Source of the DNA: Nocardia altamirensis NBRC 108246
GTDB lineage: Bacteria; Actinomycetota; Actinomycetes; Mycobacteriales; Mycobacteriaceae
Direction of reading: 5' to 3'
DNA: 42,402 bases
NCBI RefSeq assembly: GCF_001612685.1
Contig: NZ_BDAY01000099.1
Span: 1 to 42,402 of the forward strand
Positions 1 to 8,265 of this stretch are shown here, piece by piece. Numbering within the stretch: position 1 is the first letter of the stretch; each line of letters opens with the position of its first letter. The position numbers were made by a program, and so were the translations under genes. Under the pieces are notes generated by a model that was not told the DNA's origin, ran no database searches, and worked only from the letters and a program-made list of their open reading frames with translations.

Positions 1-163
1 AGGGATCGCGTCCCCGATTTGAGAGCGGGGGCCCTGTTCTCAACCAGCCAGCGAAGGAAGCTGGTTTCGCAACCATAGGTGGACTTGAACGCGAACAATC
101 GACTGTGCGTGCACGACTCCGGTCCGAAGGTGCACGGTTTGCGCTGGGGAGTCGTTGATTCTC

Positions 164-200
164 CAGGAGCGGATGGCGATTCTCCCGCCATCCGCTCCTG
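164..200. terminator. Perfect 15-bp hairpin, probable terminator
   Basis: Positions 164-178 and 186-200 are perfect reverse complements with a 7-nt loop. No T-run follows on either strand, so this would be a U-less actinobacterial hairpin or a processing site. It lies between the window start and the minus-strand gene ending at 465. I could assign no gene to positions 1-464; the frames there are broken by stops. Confidence 0.5.
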
Positions 201-464
201 ATTGTCGGGATCATTGTGGGCGATCAGGCGCTCGTCGAACATGAGCCACTCGGCGAGTCACTTGCAGCGATGACTGGCAGTGGATGTGAACCGACCTGGA
301 ATCCCGGCACGGCGCCCACATCGCTACCCTGCACATGCTCCACTGGTGACCCTCGGCCCGGCGTCCGGCGCTTCACACCGACCACGTCGAGGTGGTGCGC
401 CATCATCTCGCGACAGCGAACCCCATCCTCAAGATATGCCCGGCGTTATCGGTCTCGGTCGTCA

Positions 465-926
465 CTACAGAATGATTCGGTCGTAGTACCCGCCACCAGA
501 GCTGGGGGTACCGCAAATGAATATCCCCTTGGGGCCGATACTGCACATCCTCCCCGCATGCGCCAGTGCGGGGAAGCCGTAGTGATCGGTGGCGTTGACG
601 ACCTGGTCGAAGTGGGGGTTACCGCCCGGCAGTGTGTACGGCTTGCCGAAGTAGTCGAACCCGTCGCGCGCCTGCGGATCGGCGATGACCTGCGGTGATC
701 GCAGCTGCGGGGTGGAAAAGCCGTACCCGCTGGCGGCCATGGTGAGCACGGGTCGGTCGCAACCGATGGTCCCGTTGGCCAGGATCGCGCAGTTGTGGGT
801 GCCGTAGCTGAAATACACGGCACCGTCGGCGGTGGCGTCGGCAGCGTGCGCCGTGGCGGCGAGCGTGATCGGTGCCACGGCAACCAGGGCGGCTAGTCCG
901 GCGGAAAATTTCGCGATACTGCGCAT
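465..926 (-). CDS. Small secreted protein with paired C-x9-C motifs
   Basis: This 153-aa protein has a Sec-type signal peptide: basic MRSIAKF, a hydrophobic stretch, and a likely cut after AHA near residue 28. The mature part holds four cysteines in two similar units, C46-x9-C56 near the start and C128-x9-C138 near the end. Each unit is rich in glycine (NGTIGCD, GPKGIFICG), which suggests two disulfide-closed hairpins. I chose the ATG at 926 because GGAG lies just upstream and the signal peptide begins there; an in-frame codon at 959 is less likely. Proteins of this look are common as hypothetical exported proteins in Nocardia and Mycobacterium. The function is unknown. Confidence 0.75.
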   Translation of the reverse strand: MRSIAKFSAGLAALVAVAPITLAATAHAADATADGAVYFSYGTHNCAILANGTIGCDRPVLTMAASGYGFSTPQLRSPQVIADPQARDGFDYFGKPYTLPGGNPHFDQVVNATDHYGFPALAHAGRMCSIGPKGIFICGTPSSGGGYYDRIIL

Positions 927-959
927 AGAGCTCTCCTTCACGTGTTCGAGATGCCGCAT

Positions 960-1454
960 GTAGGCATGTCCTGTGGTGCGAACCCTGCGTTGTGCAGCCG
1001 GTCTTTCCTTCGGTCAGCCGCGAAACAAGCCCATCGCGCACCGCCGGAAGAGAATTCCCGCGCGGAACGCTCCGACAAGCCAAGCAGAGAACATTCAGCT
1101 ATCTCAATTGGGTGCGGTTGTTTTACTCGACGCAACCGGAGCTTCCGGTCATAGCTCATGGTAGAGGCAGATTTTTCAGCCATAGATAGCGGATGGTTAG
1201 AGAATAGTTAGATTTGCACTATCGGGATATCGATTGCCATAAAGTTGCCACATGTTAGTGCCGTCCGGGTTTGAGCGTGCTTCGCTCTGCCATGCATCCG
1301 TAATCGGCTGCTTTCCGGACGTCCGCGGAGGTGGCTGGGTTACGTCTGCTCCCAGGTGGAGAGGTTCTGTCGATGCGATCCTCGGGCGAGGCGTACGGAC
1401 GGGGGCTCGGTTCCGTGAACTAGCAGCCGGGCCCGTCGCCTTGGGAGTCCGCCG
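960..1454. other. Intergenic, AT-richer stretch, no gene seen
   Basis: About 500 bases lie between the secreted-protein gene and the TetR gene. Positions 1085-1255 are clearly less GC-rich than the surroundings and contain a small perfect inverted repeat, ACCGGA-GCT-TCCGGT (1135-1149). This probably includes the promoter of the minus-strand secreted gene. A 75-codon plus-strand frame from 1252 overlaps the TetR end and looks like noise. Confidence 0.4.
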
Positions 1455-2054
1455 TTACTGGATGAGGGAAGGGTGGTAGCCGCGCAGGAGCGCCAGGAAT
1501 GCCTCCTGCAGCATCGTGGCGTCGCCCCTGGATCGGTTGGTGGCGATCCGGTGGAGCGCGAATCCGTCCGCGAGCGCGATGAAAGCGGGCGCGGCTGCGC
1601 GTGCGGCGCCGACCGATTCCAGCAGGTCTCCGGCGAGCTGTTCGAACGCGTCGAGTACTCGTTCGACGTCGGGGCGCAGCTCCGGTCGGCGTGCTGCGTG
1701 CAGGTAGGTCTCGAATTGGGCGATGGTGCTGGTTGTGGCTTCGGCCCGTAGCACATCGGTGATCAGCTCGAACGCGGCGCCGAGATCCGGTATGGCACCG
1801 GCGGTCTGGGCGGTGAGCTGCTGGAACTCGCCGATGATGGTGTCGGCGACGCGGCGCATCGCGGCGATCATCAACGCATCGATCGATGCGAAGAAGTAGC
1901 TGGTCGTTGCCTTCGAAACTCCTGCCCGCGCGGCGACCGCGCGATGGGTGACCGCCTCGATTCCGCCTTCGCCGATCAGGGCGATCGCTGCGTCCAGCAC
2001 CGCATCGCGTCGATCCAGGGTGGCGGTGCGATGGGTGTCGGGACGAAAGGCCAT
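1455..2054 (-). CDS. TetR/AcrR-family transcriptional regulator
   Basis: This 199-aa protein has the TetR N-terminal DNA-binding helices: DAVLDAAIALIGEGG followed by VTHRAVAARAGVSKATTSYFF as the helix-turn-helix, then an alpha-helical ligand-binding half. I use the ATG at 2054 (MAFRPDTH). In-frame starts at 2093 and 2111 exist but would run through the operator-like repeats at 2095-2130. The gene diverges from the M24 peptidase gene at 2187, and the two share the intergenic palindrome. Local repression of itself and the peptidase is the natural inference. The ligand is unknown. Confidence 0.85.
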   Translation of the reverse strand: MAFRPDTHRTATLDRRDAVLDAAIALIGEGGIEAVTHRAVAARAGVSKATTSYFFASIDALMIAAMRRVADTIIGEFQQLTAQTAGAIPDLGAAFELITDVLRAEATTSTIAQFETYLHAARRPELRPDVERVLDAFEQLAGDLLESVGAARAAAPAFIALADGFALHRIATNRSRGDATMLQEAFLALLRGYHPSLIQ

Positions 2055-2094
2055 GAATTCATCGTAGATCGATTTGCAGCTAATCCTGGACATA

Positions 2095-2130
2095 TGCCCA
2101 GCCTTGGTCATACTCTGGGCAAATGCCCAG
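2095..2130. promoter_or_regulatory. Operator-like array of TGCCCAG half-sites
   Basis: Three copies of one heptamer occur between the divergent TetR and M24 genes: TGCCCAG at 2095-2101, its reverse complement CTGGGCA at 2115-2121, and TGCCCAG at 2124-2130. The last two form the 16-bp palindrome CTGGGCAAATGCCCAG. Location and symmetry fit the binding site of the adjacent TetR protein. This is inference from position only. Confidence 0.55.
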
Positions 2131-2186
2131 TCTTTTCGGCAGACGTAAGCCCTTGTCTGCTGTGCCGATACGAGGAGGTCGCAGCA

Positions 2187-3080
2187 ATGCCTCAGCTCAC
2201 CGCGCCGCTACCCAAGGACACCGATTTCCTGACCAGCTGGCTGTCCGGCCGCCGGACGGCGTCGGCGAAGATGCTGACACCCGAGGAGGTCGAGGGGTTC
2301 CGGCGAGCGCAACGCCTGAGCTTCGACTGTGCCCGGGCGGTGGCCGCCGAGATGCGCCCGGGCTGGACCGAGGCTCAGACCGGTCAGTGGATGATCGGGT
2401 GGCTCTACGACCGCGGCGTAAAAACCATGCTGCACAAGCCGATCGCGGTATTCCACGAGCGGAGTATCGCCCCCGACGGCCAATGGGGACCGGTAACCAA
2501 GGGAGCCGGTGCGATCTTGCAGGACACCGACGTCGTCATCCTGGACTGCGCCCCGGTCGTCGAGGGCTACACCGGCGACGTTGCCTATACCGTGACCGTC
2601 GGCCACAACCCTGAGGTCGACAAGGCGCTGGACTTCCTCGCCCAATTGCGCGCCGAGATCCCCGCATGCTTCGCCGATCCGCAACGAGTCAGGAACGTAT
2701 TCGAGTGGGTCGACGACGAGATCCGGGCCGCCGGTTACGGCAATGCCGCTGCAGGCTACCCGGAAAACGTTCTCGGACACCGGGTCTACCACCACGGTCG
2801 GCTCAACGACCGGCTCCCATGGTTCCTGCCCGAACGACTCGTCGGCTATGTCCTGAGCTGGCACAGTCTCGGGTTCCTCGGCACGCAGATCAGGCGCATG
2901 ATCTTCCCGGAAGTGCTCGGACCTAAGCATCGCGCGCCGAAAACCGGCATCTGGGCCATCGAACCGCACATTCGCGCGGACGGCTTCGGCGCCAAGTTCG
3001 AGGAACTGCTCGTAGTCGAGCAGGGCAAGGCCTACTGGCTCGACGACATCAGCCAGCAGCGCATCACCATCCGCCCCTGA
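2187..3080 (+). CDS. M24-family metallopeptidase (Xaa-Pro dipeptidase-like)
   Basis: This 297-aa protein has the pita-bread fold metal-site pattern of the aminopeptidase P / methionine aminopeptidase superfamily. Likely metal ligands are D120 (LDCAP), D131 (GYTGDVAYT), H198 (VLGHRVYHH), E259 (IWAIEPH) and E272 or E273 (KFEELLVV), so the five-ligand set looks complete. A segment of about 50 residues between the His and first Glu is hydrophobic and longer than in short family members. The start at 2187 has GAGGAGG at 2172-2178. It diverges from the TetR gene and is probably regulated by it. The protein lacks the N-terminal creatinase-like domain of full prolidases. The substrate is unknown: a peptidase or a non-peptide hydrolase such as creatinase are both possible. 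Confidence 0.8.
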   Translation: MPQLTAPLPKDTDFLTSWLSGRRTASAKMLTPEEVEGFRRAQRLSFDCARAVAAEMRPGWTEAQTGQWMIGWLYDRGVKTMLHKPIAVFHERSIAPDGQWGPVTKGAGAILQDTDVVILDCAPVVEGYTGDVAYTVTVGHNPEVDKALDFLAQLRAEIPACFADPQRVRNVFEWVDDEIRAAGYGNAAAGYPENVLGHRVYHHGRLNDRLPWFLPERLVGYVLSWHSLGFLGTQIRRMIFPEVLGPKHRAPKTGIWAIEPHIRADGFGAKFEELLVVEQGKAYWLDDISQQRITIRP

Positions 3081-3353
3081 CCTTGCCGACCTGCCCCACC
3101 ACCGAGCGAGCCACTGCCGCTCCTCGACAGCAAGTTCAATCCTCAACGCCTGCAGCTGGATTCGGACGCGCCCGCTCGGGATGGAGGTTCCTCCGGTCAC
3201 CACGTGAGCACGGCTCATCGGCGTTGCCGCACGGGCAGTGCTACCGGAACGAATGTCAACTGTGTCGCGGCGCCGCGTGTCCTGTCTGGTGGTGCGCGCT
3301 CCTGTGCTCAGATGGCGCAGGTACGGAACTTCGACATCGAATCCGGAGGATCC

Positions 3354-4010
3354 ATGTTCGCTCGTTCTCGTGTTCTTGCCGCCGTGGTCTGTGTTGTTGG
3401 TGTCGGTTCAGGGATGCCGACCCCCTCGGCTGTCGTCACCGCCGCTCCGGCCGCGGCGCCCGAGGTGTGCACCGAGGAGGAGGAACGAGCCGCTGACGGC
3501 AAGCAGGAGGATGTGGATGCCTGTCATAACAAGCGTCTCGCCAGCGCTCAGGCTCGCTTCGACAACGTACCCAACGCAGCGAAACTGCGGGATCGTTCAC
3601 CCTACGAGATAGAAGGGACTATGGGCGTAACCGGGAGGCCGCGCAAGTCCGTGTTTGATTCTCGAGCAGACGCCTACGCGGCCTTGGCGTCTGAAGTGGT
3701 ATACGTTCACTGCTTCGCGTTGGTAGAGCATGGGGGAAGCCTGTGCTTTCCCTGTAAGGACGACCACCCAGACGCCGTGTGTGAATTCCAAGCCGGCGGC
3801 TCCAGAAGTGACGGCCTGATCCACGATGACAGCCAACTGCCCATGAAGTGGCAGGAGCTCAAGTCCAGGGCGGTGGCCGCGTATGAGAGCGGTCAGGATA
3901 TGAGTAAAAACGACACCTTGGATGAGCGCCTGCAAGCCGACGCCGTTGAGGCAATGGCTGCCAAGGCGGCGTTCAGGGTGGACTGGTCGAAACCTGGATT
4001 GAGCAAATAG
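3354..4010 (+). CDS. Secreted Cys-containing protein of unknown function
   Basis: This 218-aa protein starts at an ATG preceded by GGAGGA (3345-3350). Residues 1-30 form a signal peptide rich in V, G and A. The mature part has six cysteines: C39 and C57 around an acidic segment (CTEEEERA), then C120, C131, C134 and C143 in a cluster containing CFPC. An even number suggests three disulfides. The C-terminal half is charged and helical (WQELKSRAVAAYESG). I recognise no family. The antisense frame over the same DNA is long but lacks any ribosome site or recognisable domain. Confidence 0.65.
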   Translation: MFARSRVLAAVVCVVGVGSGMPTPSAVVTAAPAAAPEVCTEEEERAADGKQEDVDACHNKRLASAQARFDNVPNAAKLRDRSPYEIEGTMGVTGRPRKSVFDSRADAYAALASEVVYVHCFALVEHGGSLCFPCKDDHPDAVCEFQAGGSRSDGLIHDDSQLPMKWQELKSRAVAAYESGQDMSKNDTLDERLQADAVEAMAAKAAFRVDWSKPGLSK

Positions 4011-4265
4011 CGCCGATTCGCAGCGGCCACCTGGCCGCCAACACCACCTGGGTCCAGAAATCGGCCTCGACCACCACAAGGTCGCGCACCTGCCGAACCC
4101 CTCAGCGGCTCGAACGTCGGTTGTCCGAGTCTGTGGTCGAGGAGTTGAGTCGACCGCGCCGAACAGCTCTCCCTCGACGGTCCAGCCCTGGTCTCCTGCA
4201 GCAGGCTGATCAGATTCCCTGCAAGCAGCATCCACCGCGCTGCAGGCCGCCGTAGCACGCTTCTT

Positions 4266-5708
4266 TCAACTCCATGCAGCGAGCACGTCAACTGCGTTCC
4301 ACACCAGGTCGACGGTGTCGGTGAGAGTGGGTTCGATGTCGGCTGATGACACTACGACCAATGCGGTTTCGTGCGGGACGACGCCTGGAACACTGGCGAC
4401 TCCGCGAGTGAGTTCGGCGAGGTCGTGGCGGTCGAACGGGGTGCCGAGCCATTTGATAGATCCGGCGAAGATCACCCGATCGGCGACGGGAGCGCGGTCG
4501 GCGCCGACGAGGTCTATCTCCGGGTTGAATACGCGGTTCCACCAGCCGCCGACCGCGGTGACGTCTTTCCAGGGCAGGGCTCCCGCGAGGGCGGTCAGTT
4601 CGAGCGCATCTCGCACGAGGGGTTCGACTGCTTTGCCGCGCCAGGAGGTCCAGCGCCGAGCGAACAACTCGTAGGCCGCATCGCTTCGCCCCCGTCGAAC
4701 CAGGTCCTGAACCGAGCGCATGGCGGCGAGGTAGAGCCGAAGATTGCTGTCAGCGACACGATAGAGTGCTGGCTTCCCGGGTTTGACCGACAGTGGCTGG
4801 TCTACTGAAAGAACCTGCTTATCTGCCGAAAGCCGGTGTAGTAGAGGCGATAGCGTTCCGGAGGGTAACGCGCCGCTGCGGCTGCCCGCCGTGGCTGCGA
4901 TGGTGGCGTGGGTGCGCTCCCCGTTGCCGATCGCTTCGAGCACGCGTCGCGCTTGGTCGGGTGCGGGGAACTCGGCGAGGAGGGTGGCCTCGGGCACTCC
5001 GAACAGCGGTGCGGCAGGGTCGTCGCATTCGCGTCGCACGAACTCGAGCGGTGACAGCCCCTGCGGCCAGCTGCGCAAGATGCCTGGCAGTCCGCCGGTG
5101 ATCAAATGTGCGTCGATGCTCTCGGCTGCGTCGAGTCCGAGAGCGCGACCGACTTCGGCCGGGTTGAGCGGATCGAGGACAAGGTTGTCGGCACGCCCGT
5201 AGAACGGGCGGTCGTAGGCGGTGAGTCGTTCCATCATGTGGATGTCACTGCCCAGGAGCAGCAGCAAAACCGGGCGTTGCTGCAGCAACCTGTCCCATGC
5301 CGTTTGCAACGCGCCATCGAAGACGATGTCTTGTTCTGCCAGCCAAGGCAATTCGTCGATCACGACGATGGTCGGTGTGTCAGCGAGCGCGGTGGCGAGC
5401 GATCGCAAAGCGTCGGGCCAGCCGCCGATGCTCTCGGGGAGGGTCTCGGGATCAGCTGCGATCCCCGATCTCTTCAATTCCGCCAGAAACATTGCGAGTG
5501 ATTCGGAGACCGGCATGCCTTTGGTAGCGGTGAAGTACAGGTACGGCATTTGTGTCGTGTCGCAGAACTCCTGAACCAGTCGCGATTTTCCGACCTGTCG
5601 GCGTCCTCGGATGGCAACGGCGACACCCCTGCGAGACTCTGTGACACGCTGCAAGCGAGTCCGCAGCAGTCCCAGCTCGACAGTTCGGCCGACGAACCCT
5701 GATGTCAT
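4266..5708 (-). CDS. AAA-type ATPase with DUF234-like C-terminal nuclease-fold domain
   Basis: This 480-aa protein opens with FVGRTVEL, the typical start of the archaeal-type ATPase family. It has Walker A GRRQVGKS at 35-42 and Walker B TIVVIDELPW with D118 and E119. A winged-helix segment follows in the middle (ATIAATAGSRSG..LLHRLSADKQVL). The last 130 residues resemble DUF234, a PD-(D/E)XK-like domain, with candidate residues E in KAVEPLVRDALE, D in NPEIDLVGADR and K in FAGSIKWLG. GGGAG lies 5 nt before the ATG. Members of this family are scattered, often horizontally acquired, and mostly uncharacterised. Here the gene follows the TOTE-type gene on the same strand after 93 bases, with its own palindrome upstream (5726-5756). 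Confidence 0.8.
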   Translation of the reverse strand: MTSGFVGRTVELGLLRTRLQRVTESRRGVAVAIRGRRQVGKSRLVQEFCDTTQMPYLYFTATKGMPVSESLAMFLAELKRSGIAADPETLPESIGGWPDALRSLATALADTPTIVVIDELPWLAEQDIVFDGALQTAWDRLLQQRPVLLLLLGSDIHMMERLTAYDRPFYGRADNLVLDPLNPAEVGRALGLDAAESIDAHLITGGLPGILRSWPQGLSPLEFVRRECDDPAAPLFGVPEATLLAEFPAPDQARRVLEAIGNGERTHATIAATAGSRSGALPSGTLSPLLHRLSADKQVLSVDQPLSVKPGKPALYRVADSNLRLYLAAMRSVQDLVRRGRSDAAYELFARRWTSWRGKAVEPLVRDALELTALAGALPWKDVTAVGGWWNRVFNPEIDLVGADRAPVADRVIFAGSIKWLGTPFDRHDLAELTRGVASVPGVVPHETALVVVSSADIEPTLTDTVDLVWNAVDVLAAWS

Positions 5709-5725
5709 CTCACTCCCAGCGGTAG

Positions 5726-5765
5726 CAATCTATGTAGATGAGATCTACATAGATTGAATCTACAT
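5726..5765. promoter_or_regulatory. Perfect 14-bp palindrome plus third half-site upstream of ATPase gene
   Basis: CAATCTATGTAGAT (5726-5739) and its exact reverse complement (5743-5756) are separated by only GAG. A further ATCTACAT follows at 5758-5765. The array sits 18 to 57 bases upstream of the ATPase ATG at 5708, in unusually AT-rich DNA, which suits a repressor operator over a promoter. A 14-bp RNA hairpin in the leader is the alternative. The core GTAGAT/ATCTAC recurs in the palindrome before the TOTE gene. Confidence 0.6.
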
Positions 5766-5801
5766 TAGTTCGGACTGGCGTGGCAGGACAGCCTGCCGGT
5801 G

Positions 5802-7901
5802 TCAGTTCCGGAGTTTGCGCGGGTCGGGGAATCCGAGGGAGGTGTACCCAGGTGCGCGTTTCGAGAGCGAGGAGGCGATGACCGGGGTCAGTACATCGTG
5901 GTAGTCGTGGACGGTGGCGGTGGTCTTGCCGGGGTGGGATCGGGTGATGCGTCCGACGTATTGGACGAGGCGGCCTTTGAAGGACACTGGAGCTGCGAGG
6001 AACAGGGTGTCGAGGGCGGGGCAGTCGAAGCCTTCGCCGATGAACGAGCCTGTCCCCACGAGCAAGAGCGGTAGTTGGTTGTCTGCGCCGGTGGCAAGCC
6101 TTTCCGAAAGTGCGTTGCGGTCTCGGGCTTTCATGCCGCCGCGGAGCACGGTGATGTCGTTGCAGCCGGCGGCGGTGAGGTGCTCGGTGAGCGCTTCGAG
6201 GTGTTTCACCCAGGTGGTGAGGACAAGGACGTTGGCCCCGGCGCGGTGCGCGGTCAGTACGTCGGTGACGATCTGCTGCAGACGAGCGTCGTCTGCGATG
6301 AGTGCGCGGTAGATCTCGGCGATTCCACCGGGCTGGGCGGGGTCGGCATCGCCGTTGTAGGTGAACTCGGTCGGGTGTACATGCAGGACGGGATGTGGGG
6401 CGGGTGTGTCGCCGTCGGTAGGAAGGTGGCCTGGCTCTGGTACGTCGATGGTGTGGGTTCGTGCGCCGAGTTGGTGGTAGATCAGGTCGTCGAGTTGATC
6501 GCGCCGGTACGGAGTGGCGGTGAGACCGAGCCAGTATTTCGCGGAGATCTGGTTGAGTACCTCGGTAAAGGCAGAGGCTGCGATGTGGTGGCATTCGTCG
6601 ACGATGACGAATCCGTAAGCGCTGGTGAGCTCGTCGACGTTTGCTCGACGGGCCAGAGTGGGGAGCAGGGCGATGTCGACGATTCCGGTGGTTTTGGATC
6701 GTCCGCCACCGATCTGCCCGCACTTGATGCCGAGGTGGTCAGCGATTCGGGTCCGCCATTGATCGGCAAGGGCTTTGCGGTCGACGAGGATCAATGTCGT
6801 GGTAGCGCGCGAAGCGATTACGGCACAGGCAATGACGGTCTTCCCAGTTCCGGGTGGGGCGACCAGTACGCAGGTGTCCTCGGTTTCGATGTCGTGTAAA
6901 GCGCCGCACTGCTCGGGTCGCAGCTCCGCCGAGTTCGTGAACTGTTGTGGGCTGCCTTCGATTCGGCTGTCGTCGAAATGCAGTGTGCTGCCTGCGGAAT
7001 CGACGAGTGCCGTCAGCAGCGGCAGAAGTCCACGGGGCAGGATCAGGTCACCGTCGAGGGTTTCGTCGTAGCTGCGCAGGAATCGTGGTGTGTCCCAGGT
7101 GCTTCGGCGGGCGCGTTGGCGAGTGTAGAACTCCGGATTCGGGATGGATGCGGCGTGTTTGACCGCCGAGATCATCGCAGGGCCCAGATCCGCTGATGTC
7201 AGCTGGATACGGGCGCCGAACGCTGCACGCACTATGGGTGCTGGCCTCGGCACGATCTTCGAGGAAGTCGGCAGTTGTAGGCGCCGGACGTCGTGTCCGA
7301 CCTTTGGCTCTGGGGCTGTGGCTGTGAGTGAGCCGATCTGTTTGGGGGACAACCGCGGGATGCTCGACAAATATGCCCATTGGTCGTCGAAGGGTTCGAG
7401 GGTAGCTGGGTCCAGGAACAGGGTGGTGCCGTGTTGGCGTCGGGTTCCGTTCAAGGGCGCAGCGATGAGGTTGCCCATGCCGCGGCCGGTATGGGTGTCC
7501 TGGGATGGGAAGAGTCGATCGTAGCTGGATAGGTTCATGATGCCGCGCAATTGGATCGCCTCAGCGATCAGGCCTGTGGCTATGCGGCGTGCCGCCTGCG
7601 CGGTGGTGGCTTGTGCGAAGAAAATCCACACGTGCGCGCCCCGGCCCGATTGAGAGACCTCGAGGGCGGCGGGAATGTCCTTGGCGCGAGCGGCTTTCAG
7701 ATAAGCCAGCGCGTCGAGCATCGCGGTGTCCTTATCGAAATCCGCTGTCACCCACCAACAGGTGTCGTCGTCAGCGAGCGGATACAGGCCAACGTGATGC
7801 TTCCCGCGTAAATGGGCGGCGATGACATCGTCGGTCAACGGCAGGTAGGGCGCCTCGGATCGGGACATTCCCTTGCTCCACCGACCCCGGATCGCGGGCA
7901 T
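5802..7901 (-). CDS. TOTE-type primase-helicase, main open frame (N-terminus frameshifted)
   Basis: The frame encodes 699 aa. Residues 1-180 resemble the archaeo-eukaryotic primase (AEP) domain of TOTE conflict systems: catalytic VTADFDKD (D54, D56), QSGRGAHVWIFF (H90), YDRLFPSQD (D128) and GNLIAAPL. Residues 320-699 are a superfamily 2 helicase: Walker A APPGTGKT (ending at 355), VIVDECHH (DECH 435-438), GLTATPYR, and QYVGRITR with HDYHD near the end. TOTE proteins are thought to act in conflicts with phage or other foreign DNA. The ATG at 7901 has no ribosome site and falls inside the family's conserved lead-in, which continues upstream in this frame (DVYAIRWENQRDGRSGW). The true N-terminus lies in another frame at 7973-8176. 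The gene is therefore a probable recent pseudogene, or is repaired by frameshifting or sequencing correction. Confidence 0.85.
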   Translation of the reverse strand: MPAIRGRWSKGMSRSEAPYLPLTDDVIAAHLRGKHHVGLYPLADDDTCWWVTADFDKDTAMLDALAYLKAARAKDIPAALEVSQSGRGAHVWIFFAQATTAQAARRIATGLIAEAIQLRGIMNLSSYDRLFPSQDTHTGRGMGNLIAAPLNGTRRQHGTTLFLDPATLEPFDDQWAYLSSIPRLSPKQIGSLTATAPEPKVGHDVRRLQLPTSSKIVPRPAPIVRAAFGARIQLTSADLGPAMISAVKHAASIPNPEFYTRQRARRSTWDTPRFLRSYDETLDGDLILPRGLLPLLTALVDSAGSTLHFDDSRIEGSPQQFTNSAELRPEQCGALHDIETEDTCVLVAPPGTGKTVIACAVIASRATTTLILVDRKALADQWRTRIADHLGIKCGQIGGGRSKTTGIVDIALLPTLARRANVDELTSAYGFVIVDECHHIAASAFTEVLNQISAKYWLGLTATPYRRDQLDDLIYHQLGARTHTIDVPEPGHLPTDGDTPAPHPVLHVHPTEFTYNGDADPAQPGGIAEIYRALIADDARLQQIVTDVLTAHRAGANVLVLTTWVKHLEALTEHLTAAGCNDITVLRGGMKARDRNALSERLATGADNQLPLLLVGTGSFIGEGFDCPALDTLFLAAPVSFKGRLVQYVGRITRSHPGKTTATVHDYHDVLTPVIASSLSKRAPGYTSLGFPDPRKLRN

Positions 7902-7972
7902 CCAGCCAGATCGGCCGTCTCGCTGGTTCTCCCAGCGGATCGCGTAAACGTCGTGGCGGCATCGGAACAGAA

Positions 7973-8176
7973 CCGCACCTTGTCTTCCGGGCAGGAGCTC
8001 ATGTCGACCGGTGTTCCCGCCGCGGTCTGATCCGGTTCGGCAGCGCGCGCCTGTTGTTCGGTGAGGTCGAGAAGCCGTCGCAGCCGCGCGTTGTCCGTGC
8101 GCAAGGAATCCAATTCGCCAGGGAAGCGTTCCACAGCCAACCAGTGTGCCGTTAGTTGCGAGTGCGGCCCAATCAC
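7973..8176 (-). pseudogene. N-terminal coiled-coil fragment of the TOTE gene, out of frame
   Basis: From the GTG at 8176 the frame reads a family-typical start with a coiled coil (ELDSLRTDNARLRRLLDLTEQQ), a linker, then CPEDKVR, which normally continues into a stretch like LFRGRxDVYAxRWEN. Here the continuation LFRCRHDVYAIRWEN is present but in the next frame, starting with the CTG at 7970. Two bases (TT, 7972-7971) separate the frames. Comparison with my memory of relatives suggests about 10 bp are missing at this point. GGGG lies six bases before the GTG, inside one arm of the 8181-8212 palindrome. An in-frame stop just upstream fixes the start. Confidence 0.7.
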
Positions 8177-8180
8177 GAGA

Positions 8181-8212
8181 TCCCCGTAGATACCTTATGG
8201 CATCTACGGGGA
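8181..8212. promoter_or_regulatory. Palindrome overlapping the TOTE ribosome site
   Basis: TCCCCGTAGAT (8181-8191) is perfectly repeated inverted at 8202-8212, with a 10-nt spacer. It begins 5 bases upstream of the GTG at 8176, and the arm nearest the gene contains the probable ribosome-binding GGGGA. It could be an operator or a leader hairpin that hides the ribosome site. It shares GTAGAT/ATCTAC with the palindrome at 5726-5756, but the spacing differs (10 versus 3). Confidence 0.5.
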
Positions 8213-8225
8213 CCTAATGGGATCT

Positions 8226-8265
8226 GTGGGCGCAGCGGGTTCGAACCGCCGACCGCTGGTGTGTA
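8226..8265. repeat. Distal copy of tRNA-Val 3' end (attachment-site-like)
   Basis: Forty bases match the 3' half of the tRNA-Val gene at 16616-16656 in the same orientation: GTGGGCGCAG then 30 identical bases ending GTGTGTA, with one base missing after GCAG. The match stops in the anticodon loop, and the rest of the tRNA is absent. This is the usual remnant at the far end of an element that integrated into a tRNA 3' end. Confidence 0.8.

Noticed and set aside
1252..1479. 75-codon plus-strand frame overlapping the TetR gene end
   Set aside because: No ribosome site, no similarity, overlaps the TetR coding end.
4040..4175. Serine-recombinase-like tail (RTPQRLERRLSESVVEEL) in the gap after the secreted protein
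   Set aside because: Suggestive of the helix-turn-helix tail of resolvases, but too short and the following turn is not readable in any frame; not enough to call a mobile-element remnant.
8226..8265. A second tRNA-Val gene
   Set aside because: Only the 3' half is present, with one base deleted in the T-arm region and no acceptor 5' strand; it cannot fold as a tRNA.
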